A stretch of DNA of 7,396 bases from Bacteroidia bacterium (GTDB taxonomy: Bacteria; Bacteroidota; Bacteroidia; SpSt-205): assembly GCA_025060275.1 (NCBI GenBank), contig JANXCJ010000101.1:1-7396 (forward strand). Reading direction: 5' to 3'. Position 1 is the stretch's first letter; each line of letters starts with the position of its first letter. The notes beneath the pieces are model-generated. The model saw only the letters and a program-made list of their open reading frames with translations. It ran no database searches and was not told the DNA's origin. A program made the translations under genes and the position numbers. Positions 1-4,560 of the stretch are shown piece after piece.

Positions 1-517
1 TTTCCCGATGGAAGTAGTACCCTTTGACTTCTTTCTCTCGGGCTGCCCAGATTAGAGTTTCTATGGCATTTGTGAAGCGTACGCCGAGCCAGTTGGGCAT
101 AGGGTTTGTTTTGAGCCAGATTACATCATTCAAGAGCCAAAAGCCCATATCTTGTAGAATAGCCCCTATGCGATGAATGTTGTGATAAGTGCCTATGACC
201 CAGAGGGTAGCCGTAGGCTTCATAACTCGGCGCAGTTCTAGTAGGTTTTTCCGAATGAACTCATCATACTCAGCGAAGCTGCTAAACTTGTCCCATTCCT
301 CTTGTACGCCGATTACTTCGGTTTTGACTTTCCAGCGGCGAAGGGCTGCTTTGCGTTCGGGAAGCTGGAGGAAGTAGGGCGGGTCCCAAAATATCACATC
401 TACACAGCTGGCAGGCAAGGTGGGGAGGATTTTCAAGCTGTCTCCGTGGATGACTTGATTTAGGTAAGGTATAAGTTCGTGAGCAGCTGCCATAGCTAGG
501 GAACTCTGCCTAAACAT
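1..517 (-). CDS. Site-specific DNA adenine methyltransferase, HinfI/CcrM-like (N-terminal part, 3' end outside window)
   Basis: Reading the minus strand from the ATG at 517 gives 172 uninterrupted residues up to the window edge. The catalytic motif DPPY is at residues 45-48 (VIFWDPPYFLQL), preceded by HGDSLKILPTLP. Further on are a TLWVIGTYHNIHRIG stretch near 103-118 and LKTNPMPNWLGVRFTNAIETLIWA near 135-158. These blocks in this order, DPPY first and the AdoMet motif expected later, are typical of the beta-class N6-adenine enzymes related to M.HinfI and CcrM, many of which methylate GANTC; that target is an inference. The missing C-terminus should hold the FxGxGT AdoMet-binding motif. No restriction enzyme is visible on this side, so it may be an orphan methylase, but the left flank is unseen. 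An alternative start is the ATG at 493. The frame stays open upstream of 517 without a better start. Confidence 0.88.
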   Translation of the reverse strand, partial: MFRQSSLAMAAAHELIPYLNQVIHGDSLKILPTLPASCVDVIFWDPPYFLQLPERKAALRRWKVKTEVIGVQEEWDKFSSFAEYDEFIRKNLLELRRVMKPTATLWVIGTYHNIHRIGAILQDMGFWLLNDVIWLKTNPMPNWLGVRFTNAIETLIWAAREKEVKGYYFHRE

Positions 518-525
518 GACTACCC

Positions 526-533
526 CAAATATA
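526..533 (-). promoter_or_regulatory. Putative Bacteroidota -7 promoter box (TATATTTG) of the methyltransferase gene
   Basis: A perfect match to the TAnnTTTG consensus lies 8 nt upstream of the ATG at 517. No convincing TTG-type -33 element is visible. If used, transcription would begin within a few bases of the start codon, or about 25-30 nt before the alternative ATG at 493. Confidence 0.5.
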
Positions 534-855
534 CAATAAACCAGCCTTCTTGGCTCGTTTATCGTTGGAGAATCCTCCTTTCTCAAGGCTTTGCCGCCAT
601 TTTCATAACGGAGCTGCTGGTCCCACCCATTCTCTCTATTTTGGGGGACTGCAGATGGGCTATTGACCCTTTTTATAGCGCAGGCAGAATTTCTATGGTA
701 CCGAAGTTATCATCTATCCTAAATATGCCCCTTATGCGAGGCAGAGGCTATCACAGGCTGAAAAAGGAATATCTGTATCTAAGCAGAAAGCGCTTCACTA
801 CCAGATAGAATTGACTTCCGCTGAAAGAAAGCAGAGGGGATTAGAGCTAAATGTT

Positions 856-863
856 TATCTTTG
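856..863 (+). promoter_or_regulatory. Putative -7 promoter box (TATCTTTG) of the toxin-antitoxin operon
   Basis: A TAnnTTTG match lies only 3 nt upstream of the ATG at 867, so any transcript would be essentially leaderless. No clear -33 element is seen. Confidence 0.5.
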
Positions 864-866
864 AGT

Positions 867-1139
867 ATGCCTCGGGCTCGCATCGTTTCTACTCCCACCG
901 TTTTAGGCGGCAAGCCTCGGATTGCAGGCACACGCCTATCTGTACAGCTTATTTTAGAGGAGCTGGCTCAGGGTAAATCTTCTGATGAGCTGCTCAGCGC
1001 CTATCCTACGCTCACGCCCGAGGGGCTTCAAGCTGTATTCCAATACCTTCTGCGGCATGGAAAGCGCCTACTTACTTATGCCCCCTCCAAGCGTACCTCA
1101 AAGAAGAGCAAGACCTCTGCTTCCGAAAAGGTAAGTTAG
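867..1139 (+). CDS. DUF433-family antitoxin (VapB45-like)
   Basis: A 90-residue protein. Residues 14-60 match the DUF433 pattern: GGKPRIAGTRLSVQLI, then LAQGKSSDELLSAYPTLTPEGLQAV, a short winged-helix-like DNA-binding fold. Proteins of this family act as antitoxins of DUF5615 PIN-like toxins, binding the toxin and usually repressing their own operon. The C-terminal tail (residues 66-90) is basic and rich in Ser, Thr and Lys, and would be the likely toxin-binding segment. I chose the ATG at 867 rather than the TTG two codons earlier because that TTG is part of the promoter box. The toxin gene begins 3 nt after this gene's TAG, so the two are surely co-transcribed. Confidence 0.85.
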   Translation: MPRARIVSTPTVLGGKPRIAGTRLSVQLILEELAQGKSSDELLSAYPTLTPEGLQAVFQYLLRHGKRLLTYAPSKRTSKKSKTSASEKVS

Positions 1140-1142
1140 TCT

Positions 1143-1454
1143 TTGGATATAATCGTGGATGAATGTGTGCCGAAAGAGGTGGTCAGCCTTTTGCGAAGCA
1201 AGGGCTATAGGGTCTTGTATTACGGAGAAAAACAGCGAAAGGGCGCAAGTGATGATGTGATTCTTGAGAAAGTTAGAAAATACGGAGCCATTCTCATCAC
1301 AAGAGATGAAGACTTTGCCGTGAAAGCAGCAGTATCAACCTATGTAATCCTCATAAAGCGGTTTTCCATAAAGGACAAGTCTCTGAGCTCGGAGTTACTT
1401 AGAGTAGTGAGTTCTGAGGAGAAAACTCCTAAGCTTATCAAGGTGGGGACTTAG
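1143..1454 (+). CDS. DUF5615 PIN-like toxin, putative ribonuclease (VapC45-like)
   Basis: A 103-residue protein starting at a TTG at 1143, the only start that keeps the N-terminal beta strand DIIVDECVP. Acidic residues expected of a PIN-like, metal-dependent nuclease are visible: D6 and E7 in IIVDECV, D37/D38 in KGASDDVI, and D55-E56-D57 in LITRDEDF, followed by a VILIKR strand near 68-73. This order matches the DUF5615 (Mut7-C/PIN-like) family, the usual partner of DUF433 proteins. The role is inferred to be RNA cleavage held in check by the upstream antitoxin; the RNA target is unknown. The rare TTG start and 3-nt gap suggest translation coupled to, and weaker than, the antitoxin. The length is normal for the family and all visible acidic positions are present, so the toxin looks intact. 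Confidence 0.85.
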   Translation: MDIIVDECVPKEVVSLLRSKGYRVLYYGEKQRKGASDDVILEKVRKYGAILITRDEDFAVKAAVSTYVILIKRFSIKDKSLSSELLRVVSSEEKTPKLIKVGT

Positions 1455-1466
1455 TGAAAGGAGTAG

Positions 1467-1640
1467 AGAGCATGCTGCTTCTCTGGCCTGCTACTTAGCT
1501 CTAACGAGGTAGAGGCTTGCGTACGACAGCTGAGCGGTTTAAGGATCAAGCCGATGGATCAGTCAGAGGCATTCCACCTTGCTGTACTCCAAAGGCGAAG
1601 AAGCACGGCTAAATCCTTGCTTAGAGCAGCCTGGGGAAGC
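1467..1640 (+). pseudogene. Possible gene remnant, faintly PIN-domain-like
   Basis: Downstream of the toxin one frame is open from 1467 through 1820 but lacks a good start. Its first part reads LSSNEVEACVRQLSGLRIKPMD, followed by EAFHLAVLQ. That loosely recalls the C-terminal PIN-domain pattern (Gly-hydrophobic-x-x-x-Asp-Ala-x-His-Leu-Ala), though the catalytic Asp context is not convincing. Beyond about 1640 the sequence becomes a repeat (see 1656-1705). This is most likely decayed DNA. I am not confident of the family. Confidence 0.2.
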
Positions 1641-1655
1641 TTTTGCTACCGAGGG

Positions 1656-1705
1656 TACTGCCACAGCTGGCGGGAAAGTAGGTGGGGCCCAAGTTTTTTA
1701 TTTTA
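1656..1705 (+). repeat. Degenerate repeat, copy 1 (partner at 3670-3719)
   Basis: This segment, containing GAAAGTAGGTGGGGCCC and a following T-rich tract, aligns without gaps with 3670-3719. Roughly four in five positions match by eye over the best 40-45 bases. Differences fall in all codon positions, so neither frame looks conserved for coding. The two copies flank the pair of secreted-protein genes. Confidence 0.5.
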
Positions 1706-1718
1706 CATCGGTCTTTCG

Positions 1719-1726
1719 TATCTTTG
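1719..1726 (+). promoter_or_regulatory. Putative -7 promoter box (TATCTTTG) of the lipoprotein gene
   Basis: A TAnnTTTG match 90 nt before the ATG at 1817, with a T-rich stretch 15-28 nt upstream. Unlike the other boxes in the window, it would produce a leader of about 85 nt that contains the hairpins at 1755-1807. Confidence 0.4.
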
Positions 1727-1754
1727 TGTGGGTTTCAGAGGGGAGAAGGCTGAT

Positions 1755-1807
1755 CCTCTCCTCTTTTCCGAGACGAGGGAGGAGAGGCAGGCGGGGTGCG
1801 ACTCCCC
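1755..1807 (+). promoter_or_regulatory. Leader with two hairpins upstream of the lipoprotein gene
   Basis: CCTCTCCTC (1755-1763) is perfectly complementary to GAGGAGAGG (1779-1787). A second stem pairs GGGG (1793-1796) with CCCC (1804-1807) around the loop TGCGACT. The same loop occurs at the same distance from the ATG in front of the next secreted-protein gene, with different but still complementary flanks. The stem could affect access to the start codon. The purine/pyrimidine-rich composition makes chance pairing easier, so function is inferred only. Confidence 0.4.
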
Positions 1808-1816
1808 CTCCTCACA

Positions 1817-2680
1817 ATGAATTCACTTCGCTCAGTCGCCAGCGTGTGGCGCTCCGCTGGCAGAGGGATTTTGAGCACTTTTCTGCTACTTTCTATCTCT
1901 CTCACACTAAGCTGCGAGAAAGTTAAACCCTCTCCAACACCTGCATCCTCTGGCGAAAAAGAGGCCTTTCTGAACTGGCGGGGAGTAGATATATGGGATT
2001 GGAGTTTCACCCTTCCCTTGGAAGAGGGTACAGAAGTCAGGGCTTTCTACTGCAGCGCGCCGTCCCAAACTAAGACCTTGTGTAGACTTGTATTTACCGA
2101 GGAAACTCAAGAAAGTTCGCCTCAGCGGAAAAGGAGGGCTATCGTTCAGTGTTATAGCAATACCAGTTGTCAAGGAAAGCCCGCTTGGGAAAAAGAGTGT
2201 GGTACTCGTCTGTATGTAGCAAACGCTTGGGATGACTGCGCTGAGCAGTTTCCAAATGCGGGGTGTGCTGTAGTAAGTTGGATCAGTGGGAGGCAGGGTG
2301 GGGGCGGAGGGAAGCTTTCGGAGTGGGCTCAAGCTATTTCTCAGTTACCCATCTCTGAGGAGGAGCTGGCTATTGCACGACTCGTTCTCCAGCAGGGTAA
2401 GTGGCTGATTCGGTCCTTGGAGATTCGACCCAAGTCTTCGGACTATTTCTTTCCTCCTTCTACTAGGTCTTCCGACACTCACTGGATGGTGAGCCGTGAA
2501 CACCCCATAGAGCATGAGGAAACCTATCAGGATGCACCTTTTGGTCAGGTTCCGCCTATTCTCCTGAAGGGGCCGCAAGGGGAGGTAGAGTTTGATAGGG
2601 TAGAAGCTTTAGATCAGGTCGTCTTACCCGATGGCTTGAACGATATCTATCTCCTATATTCCCCTGGGAGGAGGAGCTGA
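1817..2680 (+). CDS. Secreted lipoprotein of unknown function (frame probably broken near its 3' end)
   Basis: The ATG at 1817 starts a signal peptide with a basic n-region (MNSLRSVASVWRSAGRGI), a hydrophobic core (LSTFLLLSISLTL) and a lipobox-like LSC, placing the lipidated Cys at residue 33; a proline/serine linker follows. The mature part is rich in Cys and Trp (IWDW near 53, paired cysteines at roughly 70-150), contains a GGGGG turn, and suggests an extracytoplasmic, disulphide-bonded protein. I recognise no family. The frame ends at 2680 after IYLLYSPGRRS. Dropping one C from CCCC at 2661-2664 instead continues for a further protein-like stretch to the TAA at 2871-2873, giving 351 residues, so this ORF is probably truncated by an indel. 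A GTG at 1796 is in frame but lies inside the leader hairpin. The N-terminus is shared with the next gene, the rest is not. Confidence 0.7.
   Translation: MNSLRSVASVWRSAGRGILSTFLLLSISLTLSCEKVKPSPTPASSGEKEAFLNWRGVDIWDWSFTLPLEEGTEVRAFYCSAPSQTKTLCRLVFTEETQESSPQRKRRAIVQCYSNTSCQGKPAWEKECGTRLYVANAWDDCAEQFPNAGCAVVSWISGRQGGGGGKLSEWAQAISQLPISEEELAIARLVLQQGKWLIRSLEIRPKSSDYFFPPSTRSSDTHWMVSREHPIEHEETYQDAPFGQVPPILLKGPQGEVEFDRVEALDQVVLPDGLNDIYLLYSPGRRS
1834..1876 (+). repeat. Palindromic core repeat in the signal-peptide coding region, copy 1 (partner at 2963-3005)
   Basis: 43 bp, identical to 2963-3005 except at two positions. It holds the inverted repeat GCCAGCG (1838-1844) / CGCTGGC (1855-1861). It encodes VASVWRSAGRGI in the signal peptide. 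Flanking codons are less conserved than this core. Confidence 0.75.
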
Positions 2681-2873
2681 AAAGGAGAACAGTTCGCTCC
2701 CGGAGCCATCCGCAGTGTCCATAGACATGGGGAGCGCCTGGCTAGCAGACATAGGGAATAGACCAGTGCCAGAGGAAGAACCTGGCAGGGCAGGTTGTAT
2801 TCAAGATGCTTTCTTAGTAGGAGGAAAAGGCGGCGTCCTGAAGGGATTGGGATTATTGGGTGATTGCTGCTAA
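2640..2873 (+). CDS. Displaced C-terminal part of the lipoprotein (+1 frame)
   Basis: After the TGA at 2637-2639 this frame is open to the TAA at 2871-2873. It contains protein-like sequence: GGGAEKENSSLPEP, then AVSIDMGSAWLADIGNRPVP, and a glycine/leucine-rich end (GGKGGVLKGLGLLGDCC). It lacks its own leader or a clear start, although an internal ATG exists at SIDMGS. Joining it to the preceding frame by removal of one base at CCCC (2661-2664) gives a continuous product. I recognise no domain. The Gly-rich, Cys-Cys ending is unusual for a Bacteroidota lipoprotein and carries no T9SS sorting signal. Confidence 0.45.
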   Translation, partial: TISISYIPLGGGAEKENSSLPEPSAVSIDMGSAWLADIGNRPVPEEEPGRAGCIQDAFLVGGKGGVLKGLGLLGDCC

Positions 2874-2905
2874 CTTGCATTTCTCCTGAGGGGGTGATAG
2901 ATCTG

Positions 2906-2944
2906 CCTCCTCTAGGAGGTGAGGGTGCGACTCCCTCCCCTCAC
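2906..2944 (+). promoter_or_regulatory. Leader with two hairpins upstream of the T9SS cargo gene
   Basis: CCTCC (2906-2910) pairs with GGAGG (2915-2919). GTGAGGG (2919-2925) pairs perfectly with CCCTCAC (2938-2944), ending 1 nt before the ATG at 2946. The second hairpin contains the TGCGACT seen in the leader of the previous gene. A weak -7-like TAACTTGC overlaps the preceding TAA at 2871. Confidence 0.4.
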
Positions 2945-2945
2945 T

Positions 2946-3275
2946 ATGAACCTGTTTCGCCTAGTCGCCAGCGTGTGGCGCTCTGCTGGCAGAGGGATTT
3001 CGAGCGCCTTCGTCCTAGTTTTTGGGCTTATGCTTCATCCGCATCTTTTGCAAGCCCAGAATGGAGCTCCGTATAATATCCAATGTACTAAAGAGCGAAC
3101 CGTAGTCTTTGAAACTGAATGTAGTAGCTTTAGAATCTGCGCAATTCTCGCCCGATTGTGTGTAGATAAGTTTGGTGGGCCGCTCGTATTAGCTCCTCTA
3201 ATCAGCTTGGCACACGAGAACTATTCGACCCGTACTTTGACTTGCCTAATCAGGAGCTCAGCGAGAAAGACTTAG
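2946..3275 (+). CDS. T9SS-secreted protein, N-terminal fragment (signal peptide plus start of mature part)
   Basis: The ATG at 2946 begins MNLFRLVASVWRSAGRGI, almost identical to the lipoprotein's start. A hydrophobic core (AFVLVFGLMLHPHLL) and a likely signal peptidase I site around LLQAQ, near residue 37, follow; there is no lipobox Cys. The mature sequence (QNGAPYNIQCTKERTVV...) resembles nothing I know. The frame stops at 3275 without any sorting domain. The neighbouring frame, open from 3170 to 3562, ends in a T9SS sorting domain, so the two are almost certainly halves of one gene separated by a one-base deletion somewhere between 3170 and 3272. Reconstructed, the protein would be about 205 residues, a small exported protein. 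Confidence 0.65.
   Translation: MNLFRLVASVWRSAGRGISSAFVLVFGLMLHPHLLQAQNGAPYNIQCTKERTVVFETECSSFRICAILARLCVDKFGGPLVLAPLISLAHENYSTRTLTCLIRSSARKT
2963..3005 (+). repeat. Palindromic core repeat, copy 2 (partner at 1834-1876)
   Basis: 43 bp with two mismatches to copy 1. The inverted repeat is GCCAGC (2967 on) against GCTGGC (2985 on), with a G-T pair where copy 1 has G-C. It encodes the same VASVWRSAGRGI signal-peptide segment. Confidence 0.75.
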
Positions 3276-3562
3276 AGTTAGGAGACCCCTCAGTAGGTGA
3301 AGAGTTGGATATTGAGTTTTCAGCAGCCGAGGAGAGGCGCCTCATCGTTTATCCTAACCCAACCGAAGGGAAGGTAAACATACGGTTGATGGACTCTCCC
3401 GACTATGAAGTAATGGTGGTAGGTCAGAAAATGTCCCCTGCCATCCTTACCAAAGCTCAAGGGGGGAAGGAAGTGAGCGTATGTCTCCCTTCGCTTGGTC
3501 AGTACATTGTAGTTGTGCTGGAAGGGAAGAAAGTATGGAGTAGGATCGTTGTGAGGCAGTAG
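3242..3562 (+). CDS. T9SS cargo protein, C-terminal fragment with type A sorting domain
   Basis: The frame is open from 3170, with no ATG; the TTG at 3242 is only a nominal start. An acidic linker (LSEKDLELGDPSVGEELDIEF) leads to the sorting domain: RRLIVYPNPTEGKVNIRL, a central beta region, then LGQYIVVVLEGKKVWSRIVVRQ at the C-terminus. The YPNP-x(4)-V-x-I start and G-x-Y-x-V-x-x end are the usual T9SS type A pattern, which directs passage through the outer membrane and removal or attachment by PorU. The domain is complete and about 75 residues long. It belongs with the signal-peptide fragment upstream. The product would be small, with only about 70-90 residues between signal peptide and sorting domain, so its function is unclear. 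Confidence 0.7.
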   Translation: MPNQELSEKDLELGDPSVGEELDIEFSAAEERRLIVYPNPTEGKVNIRLMDSPDYEVMVVGQKMSPAILTKAQGGKEVSVCLPSLGQYIVVVLEGKKVWSRIVVRQ

Positions 3563-3578
3563 TTTTTTACTTCATGTT

Positions 3579-3612
3579 GGGGGTGCAGACAGCTCAGGTG
3601 GGCTGCACTCCC
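3579..3612. repeat. Inverted repeat / stem-loop after the T9SS cargo gene
   Basis: GGGGGTGCAG (3579-3588) pairs with CTGCACTCCC (3603-3612) over 10 bp, including one G-U, with a 14-nt loop. It lies 16 nt past the stop codon at 3562. No T-run follows, so it is a weak terminator candidate or an RNA-stabilising hairpin. Confidence 0.45.
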
Positions 3613-3669
3613 ATACTTCAGATGAGCCTAAATCGTCTCTTTCCATTTCAAGTCGGCCCATGCAAGGGC

Positions 3670-3719
3670 TACTGCTGTAACTGGTGAGGAAGTAGGTGGA
3701 GCCCTCATTTTCTTTTATC
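3670..3719 (+). repeat. Degenerate repeat, copy 2 (partner at 1656-1705)
   Basis: Contains GAGGAAGTAGGTGGAGCCC and a T-rich tract, matching the segment at 1656. It marks the right end of the repeat-rich secreted-protein area, just before the AT-rich region begins. Confidence 0.5.
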
Positions 3720-3729
3720 TTTAATTCTT

Positions 3730-3972
3730 CTAACAATCGCATTTCATTCTGAATGTTATATCCAAGTGTCTGGTTTTGATGTACAATGACACAAGCCCAT
3801 TTGTGAGAAAAAGCGTTCAGTTAACACTTGAAAAGTTCTCAGGGTATATTCGTTTCAGACACGAATCCTTGATAACATTATCTGATTTATAAATCTGGAT
3901 ATATAGATCATAAAAATTCACTTCCCCCTATCACTTAGTGGTCTATAATAGTATATCTCTTCCACTGCTAAG
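3730..3972. other. AT-rich gene-free region between convergent genes, with clustered palindromes
   Basis: No ORF of note on either strand. It separates the 3' ends of the plus-strand T9SS gene and the minus-strand TonB gene. Three small inverted repeats lie in a row: ATTCGT/ACGAAT at 3848-3853 and 3861-3866 with a 7-nt loop, GATAACATTATC at 3871-3882 (2-nt centre), and the perfect 12-bp palindrome GATTTATAAATC at 3884-3895. None has a proper T-run. They may be weak bidirectional terminators or protein-binding sites. Confidence 0.4.
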
Positions 3973-4317
3973 TTAGTGTAGCTTAAAGTTAAATGGTATA
4001 GTTACCCAATATTTTACTGGAATTGTATCTAATCTAGCCGGAGAAAAGCGTATATTTGGTAATTCTTTTTCTACGGCTTCAGTTAGGAACTTATGAGGAG
4101 AATTGATTACAAGGTGTCTTAAGTATTTGCCTTCTTCATCCACTAGTATTCGCACTACTACTTTACCTTGGATACCTGCTTCTTTTGCTAAAGGAGGGTA
4201 TTGAATAAGGGATTTTATTTCTTCAAGATTCAGGGGTTGAGGCTCCTCGGTAACATTAGGCTGAGCAAATGGGTCAGGAATCTCTTCTCGGGTTAGAGGG
4301 GGATCAGAAGGCTCCAC
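3973..4317 (-). CDS. TonB C-terminal-domain protein (energy transducer), C-terminal fragment
   Basis: After a proline/glutamate-rich linker (EPSDPPLTREEIPDPF...), residues from about 38 form a TonB C-terminal domain. The YPPLAKEAGIQGKVVVRILVDEEGK block is followed by VEKELPNIRFSPA, then PVKYWVTIPFNFKLH at the end. This is the normal order and length for the family (about 75 residues), which contacts the TonB box of outer-membrane receptors. The nominal start is a GTG at 4317 with no independent promoter. The frame upstream continues to SNDTTSDNAVEPSDPP and then a TGA. The membrane anchor lies in the other frame (4293-4529), so a single base appears to be missing, most simply in the TTTTCCCC tract (4346-4353 on the plus strand). 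No ExbB or ExbD gene is nearby, so it must use the cell's other motor proteins or have a divergent role. Confidence 0.8.
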   Translation of the reverse strand: MEPSDPPLTREEIPDPFAQPNVTEEPQPLNLEEIKSLIQYPPLAKEAGIQGKVVVRILVDEEGKYLRHLVINSPHKFLTEAVEKELPNIRFSPARLDTIPVKYWVTIPFNFKLH

Positions 4318-4554
4318 TGCGTTGTCGGAAGTAGTGTCGTTTGATGGGGAAAATAATCAGGCGAGGGAACTGATTCTGGTGCAGGTGGAATAGTAGGCTC
4401 GTGGGGAGAACTCAAAGATGGATTCTGTTCCCAAGATAAATCTTCAAAGGGATATATCCAGCGACGCAACTTTTCAGAGCCATATTCCGCATGAAGCATG
4501 TAGAGAAGCACTGCCAAACCTAAATACACTATTAGTTAGTATTATAAGTCTCAT
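4293..4554 (-). CDS. TonB-family protein, N-terminal fragment (membrane anchor and proline-rich linker)
   Basis: The clear part begins at a GTG at 4529: YLGLAVLLYMLHAEYGSEK, then a Trp/Pro-rich linker with PTIPPAPESVPSPDYFP, typical of TonB proteins spanning the periplasm. The hydrophobic segment is short from the GTG. An ATG at 4554, 6 nt after the stop of the upstream SSUH2-like gene, opens MRLIILTNS in another frame. Removing one A in the ACTAATAGTG stretch joins both into MRLIILTIVYLGLAVLLYML, a complete anchor. I therefore place the true start at 4554, with one more one-base error. The downstream frame ends at 4293 after a second slip. Repaired, the whole protein would be about 193 residues. 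Confidence 0.6.
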
Positions 4555-4560
4555 ATTTTC

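Larger units (their letters stand above)
518..866. other. Intergenic stretch without a complete gene; possible coding remnant at 679-864 (+)
   Basis: No complete gene with a credible start is visible between the diverging methyltransferase and antitoxin genes. On the plus strand one frame is open from just after the TAG at 676-678 to the TGA at 862-864 (61 codons). Its composition is protein-like (for example YPKYAPYARQRLSQAEKG and TSAERKQRGLELNVYL), but it has no start codon and I do not recognise it. It may be the tail of a decayed gene. Its stop overlaps the promoter box of the next gene. The two divergent promoter boxes (526-533 minus, 856-863 plus) bracket the region. Confidence 0.3.

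Noticed and set aside
1472..1479. AGCATGCT palindrome after the toxin gene as terminator
   Set aside because: Short, with no T-run and no stable stem.
1640..1740. Possible serpin reactive-loop remnant (ATEGTATAG-like, and ARATAVTGEE in the copy at 3670)
   Set aside because: Only a few alanine/threonine residues agree with the serpin hinge, and the usual downstream motifs are absent. Both frames of the repeat are equally conserved, so it is not evidence of coding.
1735..2332. Open frames on the minus strand opposite the lipoprotein gene
   Set aside because: They have no start signals or recognisable domains. The plus strand has a clear signal peptide in the same place, so these are shadows.
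3622..3687. Small Cys-rich peptide ORF (MSLNRLFPFQVGPCKGYCCNW)
   Set aside because: Only 21 codons, lies within a degenerate repeat whose other copy is not the same ORF, and has no promoter.
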